From NCBI RefSeq assembly GCF_000766865.1, contig NZ_JNFA01000011.1, forward strand, positions 186,001 to 250,000: a stretch of 64,000 nt of DNA, given 5' to 3'. The notes below the pieces were generated by a model, which saw nothing but the letters and a program-made list of their open reading frames with translations, was not told the DNA's origin and did no database searches. This stretch comes from Listeria booriae (GTDB taxonomy: Bacteria > Bacillota > Bacilli > Lactobacillales > Listeriaceae). Positions 32,885-42,172 of the stretch are shown here, one piece after another. How positions within the stretch are numbered: the stretch's first letter is position 1; each line of letters starts with the position of its first letter. A program made the position numbers and the translations under genes.

Positions 32885-34030
32885 ATGCCCATCAAAAAAG
32901 TGGCTAAACACAACTATCAAATAACTGCCAGCTTAGGATTCGATCCTATCACAGGAAAACACCGACGCAAACGCATCTCAAATATAAGAACCAAAGCGGA
33001 AGCTGAGCAAATCTATACCGATTTAAAGAACAGATATAAAAACAATGACTTTCCAACTTCAACTAATATCGCATTTTCAGAGCTTAGTAAAATGTACTTT
33101 ACTGACTATACATTCAATCAAAAACCCACCTATGTCAATACACAAGAAGGTTATTCAAAAAATCATCTAGTTCCTTTCTTTAAAAACACTAATATTACCA
33201 AAATATCTCCTACAGAAGTGAGGGCATTTCAGAAAGATTTAATTGATAAAGGAACTCTCTCAAATAACAGTATAAACAAGCATCTCATTTTACTAAAAAA
33301 GATATTCGATGTCGCAATCGAAAAAAAATATATCACTAGTAACCCTTGCATTAACATAAAGAAATTAAAGGTCGAAAAAAAGAAAATGAAGTTTTGGACG
33401 CTCGAACAATTTAAAATATTTATAGATGCAACTAGGGAAGCATATGAAGAAACGAAAGATGCTCACCCCGAAAATTTCGTGTTTATCATATACTACTATA
33501 CGCAGTATTTAACAGGTCTTAGAGCTGGAGAGTCGACAGCATTATTGTGGGAAGATAATGATTATACTAAACAGGAATTCGACATAAACAAAACAGAAAG
33601 TAGAATTCATGGCAAACACGTAACTACTGCACCAAAGACAAAGGCTGGGATACGTCGCGTTACTTATAATAAAAAATATAAAGAACTTCTTTTAGAGTGG
33701 GAGAAAATACAAAAAGAGCTACTAGCTTCGTACGGGATTTCAGTCGATAGCAAAACTCATATTTTCCAATACAATGATAAAATACCTGATAGAGATAATT
33801 TCAGCACAAAAAAAATAAACAAACTGTGTACTAGAACTAATCTAACACCCATTCGTTTACATGATTTCAGACACTCACACGTCGCTCTATTGATTAATAA
33901 TAAAGAAGAACTAACAGCCATAAAAGAACGTATGGGACATGCTAGTATTACAACAACAATTGATACCTACGGACACCTCTTTCCTAATAAGCAAAAGAGC
34001 ATGTCAGATAACATCGACAACCTTTTTTAA
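32885..34030 (+). CDS. int: ICE tyrosine integrase
   Basis: 381 residues from the ATG at 32885 (AAGGAG 9 bases upstream). An AP2-like/arm-binding N-terminus (KHNYQITASLGFDPITGKHRRKRIS), a SAM-like core-binding domain (about 60-165), and a catalytic domain with Arg in LTGLRAGES, the HDFRHSH box, His in RMGHAS and Tyr in TIDTYGHL. It ends 74 bases from the 50-bp att repeat in tRNA-Lys. It integrates and, with an excisionase, excises the ICE. Confidence 0.95.
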   Translation: MPIKKVAKHNYQITASLGFDPITGKHRRKRISNIRTKAEAEQIYTDLKNRYKNNDFPTSTNIAFSELSKMYFTDYTFNQKPTYVNTQEGYSKNHLVPFFKNTNITKISPTEVRAFQKDLIDKGTLSNNSINKHLILLKKIFDVAIEKKYITSNPCINIKKLKVEKKKMKFWTLEQFKIFIDATREAYEETKDAHPENFVFIIYYYTQYLTGLRAGESTALLWEDNDYTKQEFDINKTESRIHGKHVTTAPKTKAGIRRVTYNKKYKELLLEWEKIQKELLASYGISVDSKTHIFQYNDKIPDRDNFSTKKINKLCTRTNLTPIRLHDFRHSHVALLINNKEELTAIKERMGHASITTTIDTYGHLFPNKQKSMSDNIDNLF

Positions 34031-34063
34031 ATCACACTTGCAATTTTTTGCAATTTCACAAAC

Positions 34064-34103
34064 AAAAAAGAGCCTTCATAAACGGTGAAAACCGTTAAGG
34101 CTC

Positions 34104-34104
<1 letters not shown>
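34064..34104 (-). terminator. Terminator after tRNA-Lys
   Basis: On the minus strand: AGAGCCTT-AACGGT-tttc-ACCGTT-tatg-AAGGCTCT followed by TTTTTTG. A strong stem right behind the tRNA, which also faces the end of the integrase gene. Confidence 0.85.
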
Positions 34105-34181
<77 letters not shown>

Positions 34182-34270
34182 GATGTGATAAAATGTTTTT
34201 ATCGACAAGATTCATTCTAGCACTTTCGTTGCTGCTTGGCAAACATTTCACACATCTTATTGTATATTTT

Positions 34271-36067
34271 TTATTCGACGATTTGGTTGAAATATTGGTC
34301 GTTTATTGCGCGGATTTTGCTTAAATCGCATTTGGGCTCGCGGTCGTATGTTAGCAGACCGTTGATTTCTACTTCGACGTCGGTTAGTTGGGTGTAGCAG
34401 TAGCCGTGCAGTGCTTTGGAGCTGTATACGGCATCCATGATTCGTGCATAATCGGCGATGAATTCTTCCGCGTTTTTGACGGATGTGTAGCCCCAGCCTG
34501 TTTGTTCACCGGTTTGATAGCCTACTCCGCCGAATTCTGTTAGTAAAATCGGGGTGTTTTGATGTTCGAAGCCTGCTGCGTAAATGGCTCTTAGTGTGGA
34601 TTGGGATTTTAGGATGGCTTCTTTGGTGTGGATTGTTGCGCTGAAATCTGCATATTTTTTTGGTTCGTCTTCGCGGCCATGGGAATAATTATGCACGGCG
34701 CAAATATCGGTCTCAGTCATTTCCCAGCCGTCGTTTGAGATGACTAGGCGCGTCTTGTCTAGTGAGTGAATTAGGTGATACATCGCTTGGGTGTGGTGTT
34801 GTTGTTCGCGGTTATTATGAATGTTTGGCACGCCCCAGCTTTCGTTAATTGGCACCCAGGTCACGATGCTTGGATGGTTATAGTCGCGTTCGATAATTTC
34901 TAGCCATTCGCGGGTTAGTCGTGTCGCAGCGTCTTCTGTGTAAACTGGTGCTGCCGCGCATTCGCCCCAGACTAGAAATCCCAATGTGTCTGCCCAATAC
35001 AAGAATCGTGGGTCTTCTACTTTTTGATGTTTGCGGCAGCCGTTGAAACCCATTTCTTTGGCTAGTTCGATGTCGTGGCGCAATGCTTCGTCAGACGGCG
35101 CGGTTAACAGTCCTTCTCGCCAGTAGCCTTGGTCGAGCACCAGTTTTTGATAGTATGGGCGGTTGTTTAGATAGACCATTCCAGCCTCGGTGTGGACTTT
35201 TCGCATGCCAAAATAGGAGGAAACTTGATCGTAAATGGCAGAATCATCTTCAAGGCAAAATTGGATTTGGAATAGGTTCGGATTTTCTGGTGTCCAATTC
35301 CAGCCATCGTTATGGTTTGGTGAGCGGAAAATGTGTTTTTGGTAAACCGCGACATCGCGTTGGAGGTGGTTTTCTGTTAGTGTCACGGTGTCTTCGGCGA
35401 TGAGTGTTTTGTCAAAATGAATCACGTATCGTAAGCGCTTACCTTTTGTGCCTCCTGCGAAAATTAAATCTAATTCGACCATACCTGTATCAACGTTAGG
35501 CGTCATGCGGAGTTTGTCGATATGTATCGCGTCCACGATTTCCAGCCAAACGGTTTGCCAAATTCCAGTTGTGTTTGTGTACCAAATCGCATCGGGTTCC
35601 GGCGTCCAACTTTGCTTGCCACGCGGAATCGTTTCGTCGTCTTGGGGATCGTACACGCGGACAACCAAATTCACGGACTCCTTCGCAGCAACAAATGGCG
35701 TAATATCAAGCGTGAACGAGGTATGCCCGCCTTCATGTTCGCCAACTTTTTGCCCATTTACAAAGACGCTTGCTTGGTAATCTACCGCTCCAAAATGCAG
35801 TTTTACTTCTTTGCCGGCCAATTCGTTGTCCAGCGTGAATTCGCGACGATACCAAACAATATTGTGGTGGGTCTGATCGTTGATACCGCTGAGTTCTGTT
35901 TGGTAGGCGAATGGTACTTCGATTTCGTGTGGGAACTCGGCGTCTTCGCGAAACCAGCCTTCTCGCAAGCCAATGTTTTCATCATCAAAGGCAAATTCCC
36001 ATTTTCCGTTTAAGTTAAGCCAGTTTTCTCGTACAAATTGCGGTCGTGGATATTCTTTTCTTAACAT
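34271..36067 (-). CDS. Family 2 glycoside hydrolase (beta-galactosidase/glucuronidase-like)
   Basis: 598 residues, no signal peptide, so cytoplasmic. A jelly-roll sugar-binding domain (about 10-185), an immunoglobulin-like domain (about 190-285) and a TIM barrel (about 290-598). The acid/base Glu lies in WVPINESWG (about 405) and the nucleophile Glu in LLTEFGGVGY (about 511). It hydrolyses a beta-linked sugar; the exact sugar cannot be read from the sequence. It stands alone, so uptake genes must be elsewhere. Catabolite-response-like sites upstream fit a sugar-use gene. Confidence 0.9.
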   Translation of the reverse strand: MLRKEYPRPQFVRENWLNLNGKWEFAFDDENIGLREGWFREDAEFPHEIEVPFAYQTELSGINDQTHHNIVWYRREFTLDNELAGKEVKLHFGAVDYQASVFVNGQKVGEHEGGHTSFTLDITPFVAAKESVNLVVRVYDPQDDETIPRGKQSWTPEPDAIWYTNTTGIWQTVWLEIVDAIHIDKLRMTPNVDTGMVELDLIFAGGTKGKRLRYVIHFDKTLIAEDTVTLTENHLQRDVAVYQKHIFRSPNHNDGWNWTPENPNLFQIQFCLEDDSAIYDQVSSYFGMRKVHTEAGMVYLNNRPYYQKLVLDQGYWREGLLTAPSDEALRHDIELAKEMGFNGCRKHQKVEDPRFLYWADTLGFLVWGECAAAPVYTEDAATRLTREWLEIIERDYNHPSIVTWVPINESWGVPNIHNNREQQHHTQAMYHLIHSLDKTRLVISNDGWEMTETDICAVHNYSHGREDEPKKYADFSATIHTKEAILKSQSTLRAIYAAGFEHQNTPILLTEFGGVGYQTGEQTGWGYTSVKNAEEFIADYARIMDAVYSSKALHGYCYTQLTDVEVEINGLLTYDREPKCDLSKIRAINDQYFNQIVE

Positions 36068-36089
36068 TTATATCGCTCCTCTCGAAAAT

Positions 36090-36138
36090 AAGAAACGCTT
36101 ACATAAACTTAATGGTTAATCAATAGAAAGCGCTATCT
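36090..36138 (-). promoter_or_regulatory. Two possible CcpA (cre) sites
   Basis: AAGAAACGCTTACA (36090-36103) and AGAAAGCGCTATCT (36125-36138) each match 12 of 14 positions of the cre consensus TGNAANCGNWNNCA. They lie just upstream of the glycosidase gene. Confidence 0.45.
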
Positions 36139-36280
36139 TAAATGAATTATACAAAATAATGAACCATAATGTCAAGCATGCGCTTTTTGATAAACTTTAA
36201 AGTAAATCAAGTTATTTATGCACTTAGTTGCTATTTGGAAATGGATGATTTATGCTCGAAGAAATAGGAGGGGAAGTAGG

Positions 36281-36790
36281 ATGAAATTTCCGATACTGTA
36301 CACGGAGCGGCTTACGTTGCGAGAAATGACTAATGATGACTGCGATTCGATTTTTGCATTGCGTTCGAACGAGAGCGTTGCTGCGTTTCAAGAGCGGCCA
36401 TTGCAGGGAAATCTGGAGGAAGCACTGGCTTTTATTGAGAAAATTAATGCGGGAGTGGCGAATAATGCTTGGATTTTCTGGGCTTTGACTTTGAAGGAAA
36501 CGGATGAGTTTATTGGAACGATCTGTCTTTGGAATTATTCTGAAAATCTTACGCGAGCGGATTTAGGGTATGAGTTGATGCCTGATTCGCAGGGATTTGG
36601 GTATATGCAGGAGGCGCTGGAGGCTGTATTGGCGTATGGTTTTGAGGAGACGGATTTGCTTTTGATTGATGCTGTGACGCATAAAGAGAATTTGGCGTCT
36701 TTGAGGTTGTTGAAAAGATTTGATTTTGCGCTGAATCCTGATTTTGAAAATGGGATGGAGATTATGTATACGCGAAAAAAGAGAAGTTAG
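36281..36790 (+). CDS. GNAT acetyltransferase, RimJ/RimL type
   Basis: 169 residues from the ATG at 36281 (AGGAGG upstream). Family blocks: LYTERLTLREMTNDDCDSIF, DEFIGTICLWN, RADLGYELMPDSQGFGYMQEAL (acetyl-CoA loop) and VTHKENLASLRLLKRFDF. It transfers an acetyl group from acetyl-CoA to a protein N-terminus or small amine. The substrate cannot be told. Confidence 0.88.
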   Translation: MKFPILYTERLTLREMTNDDCDSIFALRSNESVAAFQERPLQGNLEEALAFIEKINAGVANNAWIFWALTLKETDEFIGTICLWNYSENLTRADLGYELMPDSQGFGYMQEALEAVLAYGFEETDLLLIDAVTHKENLASLRLLKRFDFALNPDFENGMEIMYTRKKRS

Positions 36791-36812
36791 GGGGTGAGTC
36801 CTGAACTTCTCT

Positions 36813-37194
36813 TTGTTGTGGCTCTTACGAAGCGTTTTTAGCTGAGTTAGAGCCTCAATATGAGTGCGAATAGCGTGAGCATTCGTTCCTTTGGTTGCGT
36901 CTTGTTTTGCGTCTCCGAATCTAGCCTCACGGGCTAGCTCCTCGAAAACTTCACGCCCTCCATAAAAATCAAAAGAGGATTTTTACTGCGGCCGCTCCAG
37001 TTTTTGTTGTGGCTCTTATGAAGCGTCTTTCACTGAGTTAGAGCCTCAATATGAGTGCGAACAACGTGAGCATTCGTTCCTTGGGTTGCGTCATGTTTCG
37101 CGTCTCCGAATCCAGCCTCACGGGCTAGCTCCTCGAAAACTTCACGCCCTCCGCAAAAAGCAAGAGCGGCTTTTTACTGCGGCCGCTCCAGTTT
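36813..37194. repeat. Tandem 191-bp repeat
   Basis: Two direct units, 36813-37003 and 37004-37194, differ at only a small number of positions. Each contains ctcacgggctagctcctcgaa, cttcacgccctcc and a conserved ggccgctccagtttttgt end. No reading frame is kept. It fills the gap between the GNAT gene and purA (convergent), so it may be an untranslated or dispersed repeat. Confidence 0.85.
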
Positions 37195-37223
37195 TTGTCG
37201 GAGCTGGACGAGCCCGTTCGGCT

Positions 37224-38513
37224 TTATAGGCGCCACACACTCTTAACCACATGTGTCTGTGAGCGGTCTGGTCCTACGGAGAACATGGAGACTTGGACGC
37301 CGGTTAGCTGGGCGATGCGTTCCATGTAGTGGCGGGCGTTTGCTGGTAGGTCGTCTAAGGATTTTACTTCTGTGATGTCTTCTGTCCAGCCTGGTAGTTC
37401 TTCGTAAACTGGTTCACAACGGGCTAATTCTTTTAGGCTCGCTGGGAATTCTTCGACTACTTTGCCATCTAATTTGTAGGCTACGCAAACTTGCAATTTC
37501 TCAATGCCTGTTAATACGTCAAGCAGTGTCAAGGAAAGGTCTGTTAAACCACTTACACGGCGGGCATGGCGTACAACAACACTGTCGAACCAACCTACAC
37601 GGCGCGGACGGCCTGTCGTTGTTCCATATTCGCGGCCAACTTCACGGATTCTGTCGCCGATTTCATTATCTAATTCTGTCGGGAACGGGCCATCACCAAC
37701 ACGCGTTGTATAAGCTTTCGCCACACCAACAACATGGTTAATTTTCGACGGACCAACACCGCTACCAATCGTTACACCACCAGCAATCGGGTTACTCGAC
37801 GTTACGAAAGGATACGTACCTTGGTCAATATCCAACATAACCCCTTGCGCACCTTCAAAAAGAACACGTTTGCCATCATCAAGCGCGTCATTTAAAACAA
37901 CGGCTGTATCGCAAACATATTGTTTGAACTGCTGGCCATACTCGTAATACTCTTCAAGAATATCCTCAATTTTAAAACCTTCAAGCTCGTAAAAACGCTC
38001 TAATAAACGGTTTTTCTCTTGTAAATTATGTTCTAATTTCTCTTTGAATGTCTCTTTGTCTAAAAGATCAACAATGCGGATTCCCACACGGGCAGCTTTA
38101 TCCATGTACGCAGGGCCGATTCCTTTTTTCGTTGTACCGATTTTGTTTGCGCCTTTGCGCTCTTCGTCAGCTTCATCAATGCGAATGTGGTACGGCAAAA
38201 TCACGTGCGCACGGTTAGAAATACGCAAGTTGCTAGTGTCCACATCTCTGTCATGCAAGTATTTAAGCTCGGTTACAAGCGCCTTAGGGTCAATAACCAT
38301 ACCATTTCCGATTACACTAATCTTCTCTTTGTAAAAAATACCCGATGGAATTAAGTGCAACTTGTACGTTTCCCCATCAAACTTAATCGTATGACCCGCA
38401 TTATTACCACCTTGGTAACGCGCGATTGCCTCTGCATTCTCCGAAAGGAAATCTGTAATCTTTCCTTTTCCTTCATCGCCCCACTGTGTTCCTACAACAA
38501 CAACTGAAGACAT
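37224..38513 (-). CDS. purA: Adenylosuccinate synthetase
   Basis: 429 residues, the normal length. It joins IMP and aspartate with GTP to form adenylosuccinate, the first step from IMP to AMP, in the cytoplasm. The sequence shows the N-terminal [11 protein letters not shown] loop, [17 protein letters not shown], the switch region [16 protein letters not shown] and [14 protein letters not shown]. An own promoter and PurR-type operator lie upstream. It is the conserved landmark that places this window at the purA/Ess end of a Listeria-type chromosome. Confidence 0.98.
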   Translation of the reverse strand: MSSVVVVGTQWGDEGKGKITDFLSENAEAIARYQGGNNAGHTIKFDGETYKLHLIPSGIFYKEKISVIGNGMVIDPKALVTELKYLHDRDVDTSNLRISNRAHVILPYHIRIDEADEERKGANKIGTTKKGIGPAYMDKAARVGIRIVDLLDKETFKEKLEHNLQEKNRLLERFYELEGFKIEDILEEYYEYGQQFKQYVCDTAVVLNDALDDGKRVLFEGAQGVMLDIDQGTYPFVTSSNPIAGGVTIGSGVGPSKINHVVGVAKAYTTRVGDGPFPTELDNEIGDRIREVGREYGTTTGRPRRVGWFDSVVVRHARRVSGLTDLSLTLLDVLTGIEKLQVCVAYKLDGKVVEEFPASLKELARCEPVYEELPGWTEDITEVKSLDDLPANARHYMERIAQLTGVQVSMFSVGPDRSQTHVVKSVWRL

Positions 38514-38572
38514 CTAAACACCTCATTTAATTGATCTTTTAAGTACGGAATCCCATACTTTTTCCACTCTTA

Positions 38573-38601
38573 ATTGTACCGTTTGTCATTTCAATAGTCA
38601 A
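38573..38601 (-). promoter_or_regulatory. purA promoter
   Basis: On the minus strand TTGACT (38596-38601), 17-base spacer, TACAAT (38573-38578), about 60 bases before the ATG. Confidence 0.85.
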
Positions 38602-38615
38602 TCAATTATCGAACG

Positions 38616-38649
38616 ATTTGTGAAAAGATGTTCTAGATTGTTCGTTTAT
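38616..38649 (-). promoter_or_regulatory. PurR-type operator (two inverted PurBoxes)
   Basis: Two copies of the PurBox core CGAAC with AT-rich flanks in opposite orientation: TTATCGAACGATT on + (38616-38628) and ATAAACGAACAATC on - (38636-38649). They lie just upstream of the -35 box. Repression by PurR, relieved by PRPP, is expected from Bacillus. Confidence 0.7.
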
Positions 38650-38793
38650 ATGATGGGTATGGTGGGATTGGGAGAAAAAGAGCGTAAAATGTTGTCTAAA
38701 TTGAAGGATGACACAATTTGATTCCTATAACATAAATGATGAGGCTTAACGAATATGTTTATTCTTATTGGAAGTTGAAAGCAGACCAGATCA

Positions 38794-39363
38794 TTACAGC
38801 ATGGATTTCCTATTTATATCGAAAATGTCTATTTGCTCCTCTTCAAATAAACTCTCCAGTGCATCACTTCCATTGTCATTAAGATATTCAAGTTCAGATT
38901 CAGAAATTGGAATTAGTAGTAACCAAGTGATCACTTTACTTTCCGTCTCAATGTTAGTTAGGTTCTCCCATAAGAAGGGTGAAGTAAGTAATACATGTTT
39001 CATTTCAGTATCCTTGTAATATTCGTCTATAACATTGGGATATACAGTTCCTGGTCTGCATAGAAAATTATCATTCATAATATTGAATGCGCAACTGCTA
39101 ACTATATTGGGAAATTTAGTGAAGTTATTACCGTAAACTCCAATAAATTCTGTTCTTAACTCTTTACCAGTTCCCAATACCAGACCTATGGAACTTTCAG
39201 ATAATCCTATCGTTGCACAGGTTGTAACTCCCAGCTGGGGTTTATTTTCAGCCATAAAAATATCAATTGCTGATGCTTCATTTGCATCTCTGTACTTAAT
39301 GACCTTAGGTTGTCCACCCACATTTTCTAATATATGTTTAGCAATTTGTTGGTTGTCTTGCAT
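38794..39363 (-). CDS. SUFU-domain immunity protein
   Basis: 189 residues from the ATG at 39363 (a TTG precedes it in frame). Blocks VTTCATIGLSES, RTEFIGVYGNNF and PFLWENLTNIE..KVITWLLLIPISE match the bacterial suppressor-of-fused (SUFU) family, common as immunity proteins beside polymorphic toxins. It is the last gene of the immunity array, next to the purA promoter. No toxin gene is adjacent, so it is an orphan. Confidence 0.8.
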   Translation of the reverse strand: MQDNQQIAKHILENVGGQPKVIKYRDANEASAIDIFMAENKPQLGVTTCATIGLSESSIGLVLGTGKELRTEFIGVYGNNFTKFPNIVSSCAFNIMNDNFLCRPGTVYPNVIDEYYKDTEMKHVLLTSPFLWENLTNIETESKVITWLLLIPISESELEYLNDNGSDALESLFEEEQIDIFDINRKSML

Positions 39364-39410
39364 CAAGGCAATCTTCTCCTATGTTTTTAGTCGAATGCTA
39401 CAAATTCTTA

Positions 39411-39899
39411 TTAAGCATTTATTTTTTCATATTCGCTCATCGCATCGACTAATTTTTTATTATTTTCATTTAAGTCTAACGCGTTCAATTGCTTGAATTG
39501 AAAATATTTCATTCTATCTGATGGACCAAAATTTGATTTATTCCAATCTAAGTAATCAAAATGTATTTTTATTTTTCTATTTTCATCTACACTTAAAGTA
39601 ACCGAAAACCAAGGCTCCATTTCATTTTCTATAAATTCACTTTGTAAATCAATAGCTAAATCAAATAATTCATCCTCAGAATTATCAAAGCTTGATTTCT
39701 CTACACCATATACTTCAGGTATGAAATAGCTATATACATATTCTTGCTTGTTAGAGGGTTGGAAGAAGAAATAAACTCCCCCATCCCCATCCTGTATCTC
39801 TGCATGGAAATGAAACTCTTTCCATTCCACTGGAATCATGTCATTAATTTTCTGCGCTATTTTTTGATATATTTGGTTTAATTCTGTTTCAAAGCTCAT
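39411..39899 (-). CDS. YezG-family (DUF600) immunity protein 1
   Basis: 162 residues with the family pattern LNQIYQKIAQKINDMIP, GGVYFFFQPSNKQEYVYSYFIP, PWFSVTLSVDENRKIKIHFDYLDW. YezG in Bacillus protects against the LXG DNase YeeF. It is cytoplasmic. A second member lies at 41521. No LXG nuclease partner remains nearby, so it is probably part of a defensive stock. Confidence 0.85.
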   Translation of the reverse strand: MSFETELNQIYQKIAQKINDMIPVEWKEFHFHAEIQDGDGGVYFFFQPSNKQEYVYSYFIPEVYGVEKSSFDNSEDELFDLAIDLQSEFIENEMEPWFSVTLSVDENRKIKIHFDYLDWNKSNFGPSDRMKYFQFKQLNALDLNENNKKLVDAMSEYEKINA

Positions 39900-39970
39900 A
39901 TTTATTCCTCCTAAATGGTATTCATCTATAAGCTTCTTATTCTGCTCCTATTCTTGCTTGGATCAAGTAG

Positions 39971-40522
39971 CTACATACTTGGATAACACTTTTTTTCATG
40001 TTTATCTGATGACTTGCTATCGCAAATACCCACTAACTCTAAGATTTCAGCCCTATTAATTCTCTCAACAGCATCAATTTCCATTAAATAAGTTAATACT
40101 TTATTTATAATAATTCGTGAATGTTCACAAACATTTTGAAAGTTATTAAAAAATTCTTCCACGATCCTTATGTCTGCTGCTTCTATAGTCGCTGGTAAAT
40201 ACTCGTCAGCCTGAGAAGCATATGCCTCTTTAAGAATAAGCACCATCGCGTTAGCTATGCAAATCCATACTTTTAATTTTCGTGCATCATCTTCTGACTG
40301 CATGACGGTTAAAATACCTGTATCGTCCAGATTCTCTAAGAACCAATATAAGCTGTCCGGATCTATTGTTTTATCTACTAACCTATCCCAACAAGCGTTC
40401 AAAGCCTGCCGAGCAATGGAAAAATCTTCGAAATCAGACAACTGTACACTAATATGTTCTGATAGCGCTAATAACAATAATGCCTGCTCACTTGAGCAAA
40501 TATCCTCAACTTTTTCAATCAT
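39971..40522 (-). CDS. Imm6-like helical immunity protein
   Basis: 183 residues, all-helical, acidic (EQALLLLALSEHISVQLSDF, ALNACWDRL, DPDSLYWFLENLDDTGI). Length, lack of any transport signal and the ..W.w........L....... helical pattern suggest the Imm6 type, but this rests on general similarity only. It sits within the immunity array between a broken small gene and a YezG gene. Confidence 0.5.
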   Translation of the reverse strand: MIEKVEDICSSEQALLLLALSEHISVQLSDFEDFSIARQALNACWDRLVDKTIDPDSLYWFLENLDDTGILTVMQSEDDARKLKVWICIANAMVLILKEAYASQADEYLPATIEAADIRIVEEFFNNFQNVCEHSRIIINKVLTYLMEIDAVERINRAEILELVGICDSKSSDKHEKKCYPSM

Positions 40523-40565
40523 TTTTATTCACCCTCACGCTAATCTATGTATTTCCCACGCTCTA

Positions 40566-40794
40566 TTATATCAATGACATTTGTTTGCTCCCCATCAAAT
40601 AAACTCTGCTCCAAGAATAATTTAGTTTATTTGAATCAGTAACTACTTTACATACCTTAATAATTAATGAATCCATCTCCACTGCCTTGTTTCCAGTATT
40701 CTATAAACTCATCAATAACGTACTTCTTCATTTGGTCAATACTTATATTTTCAATTACCTCACCTGTAGGTTGATGAAATTCTGTTTTTTTCAT
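40566..40794 (-). pseudogene. Short, probably frameshifted immunity-type gene
   Basis: A good AGGAG stands before the ATG at 40794. The first frame gives 45 residues (MKKTEFHQPTGEVIENISID ... YWKQGSGDGFINY) and a stop at 40657. Near GSGDG the next frame opens and continues (DSLIIKVCKVVTDSNKLNYS) to a stop at 40566. A third frame carries LEQSLFDGEQTNVIDIIERG to about 40550. The pattern suggests a once longer gene with one or more indels, or a small 45-aa gene. The family is unknown. Confidence 0.4.
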
Positions 40795-40886
40795 AAATAC
40801 TCCTTTGTATCCTAGTGTTGATACAGGTTATGCAAAAACCGGACTATAGAAATATTATCCAACAATCCGGTTTAAACAACAATTTG

Positions 40887-41426
40887 CTATTCTAATTTGC
40901 CCATGAACTGAGTAATTAAGTATATATGCTCCTTCAACTTAGCCTTTTGTAAGTTGTCTACTTTCTCAGGTCCACCTAAGCCGAGCAATGGTGTGTAAGC
41001 AAAACACTCATCAAAATCTGGCTCGCCATATACTTTAATTGCTTCTTCATATGAACCCCAATCAAGTGCCTTTTCTAAAAAATAATCGTCCACTGCATTT
41101 TTAAAGAAGAACTTGAATTTACCAGCTGCAACTTCAACCTCCCCTTTGCGATATTTGAGTTGTAAAACGTAACCATCTTCCCACACAAGAATATCTCCCA
41201 TCCCAGTTGTTAAAATAGGAATTGCTTTTTCAAAACGAATATAACTCTCTTCTAATATTTCCAAGTAATCATTAGGATTTATTACTCTTAAATATCCATT
41301 TGAAAAGCTACCAATACCCGAATCTTTCCACACCGAGAGTAATTCTTCGGGTATTTTGCCTTCATATCCACTTATTACTTCTTGTGGCATAGATAAAACT
41401 TTTTTAAAATCTGGTAAATTTATCAT
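40887..41426 (-). CDS. GAD-like/DUF1851 immunity protein (chromosomal copy 1)
   Basis: 179 residues starting MINLPDFKKVLSM. It shares IPEELLSVWKDSGIGSFSNGYLRVINPNDY, PILTTGMGDILVWEDG, ECFAYTPLLGLGGPEKVDNL and LKEHIYLI with the copies at 47357 and in the ICE. Immunity of the Tdi1 type is expected. It is preceded by YezG 2 and followed by the short broken gene. Confidence 0.83.
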   Translation of the reverse strand: MINLPDFKKVLSMPQEVISGYEGKIPEELLSVWKDSGIGSFSNGYLRVINPNDYLEILEESYIRFEKAIPILTTGMGDILVWEDGYVLQLKYRKGEVEVAAGKFKFFFKNAVDDYFLEKALDWGSYEEAIKVYGEPDFDECFAYTPLLGLGGPEKVDNLQKAKLKEHIYLITQFMGKLE

Positions 41427-41520
41427 AATGTCTGACCTCCTGCGCTAAGCTCTTACGGAATAAATGTATTTTTGATTATTAAAAATAGACTCTGCACCGC
41501 GTACTTCAAGTCTATTTGGA

Positions 41521-42006
41521 TTAAATAGGATTGGATGGATATTCTGCTAAATATTTTTCAATGACTTGTTGCAATTTCATGTCTTGTGGCTTTTCATCTA
41601 AATACTTATACTTCCAAATTGTCATCTGGTCGCTAAAACTATATTCTGTATCAAACCAATTAGTATAATCAAAATGCATTTTAAATTTGCCGTTTTTTTG
41701 TAAACTCATCGTAAAAGAGTACCAAGGTTCTTGATCATTTTCTTTGAAAATCGCCTGTAATTTTTTTGCCAATTTATATAGCTCATATTCATTCTTATCA
41801 TGTTCTGCTTTATTTATATTATATAGTTTAGTTAGTTCTAAACTATATACATAGTCCTCATACTGTTCTGATTTGTAATAAAAATAGACTCCACCACCTG
41901 TATCTGAAATCTGCGCATACAAATGTATTATTTCCCAAGGCTCGGGAATCATTTTATTTACTAATTCCGCTATTTTCTTATATTGACTATTTAATTCTCT
42001 TTCCAT
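41521..42006 (-). CDS. YezG-family (DUF600) immunity protein 2
   Basis: 161 residues; LNSQYKKIAELVNKMIPEPW, GGVYFYYKSEQYEDYVYSLEL, PWYSFTMSLQKNGKFKMHFDYTNW align block by block with YezG 1 (39411). The two copies are clear paralogues but well diverged, so the duplication is old or both were acquired. Confidence 0.85.
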   Translation of the reverse strand: MERELNSQYKKIAELVNKMIPEPWEIIHLYAQISDTGGGVYFYYKSEQYEDYVYSLELTKLYNINKAEHDKNEYELYKLAKKLQAIFKENDQEPWYSFTMSLQKNGKFKMHFDYTNWFDTEYSFSDQMTIWKYKYLDEKPQDMKLQQVIEKYLAEYPSNPI

Positions 42007-42112
42007 TAAATTAACCTCCAGCTATATTTTCTATAAATTTAACTGTCCCTAAATTGAGTAACCTATATTAAAGGCATCTTATTTCAAGACTATATTCTCT
42101 TTGCTATGTAAG

Positions 42113-42151
42113 AAATGATAAGCTACTACAAATTTTAGTACCTTATCATTT
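42113..42151 (-). terminator. Terminator after the helical-repeat gene
   Basis: A 10-bp stem AAATGATAAG / CTTATCATTT with an inner AGTA/TACT pairing. It ends the toxin plus helical-repeat gene pair. Confidence 0.6.
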
Positions 42152-42172
42152 CATTTTGTATTTGCACTGGTT

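Noticed and set aside
34271-36067. Glycoside hydrolase gene as ICE cargo
   Set aside because: It lies outside the att repeat, beyond tRNA-Lys, so it belongs to the chromosome.
36813-37194. Insertion sequence remnant
   Set aside because: No transposase fragments and no terminal inverted repeats; the two units are direct and adjacent.
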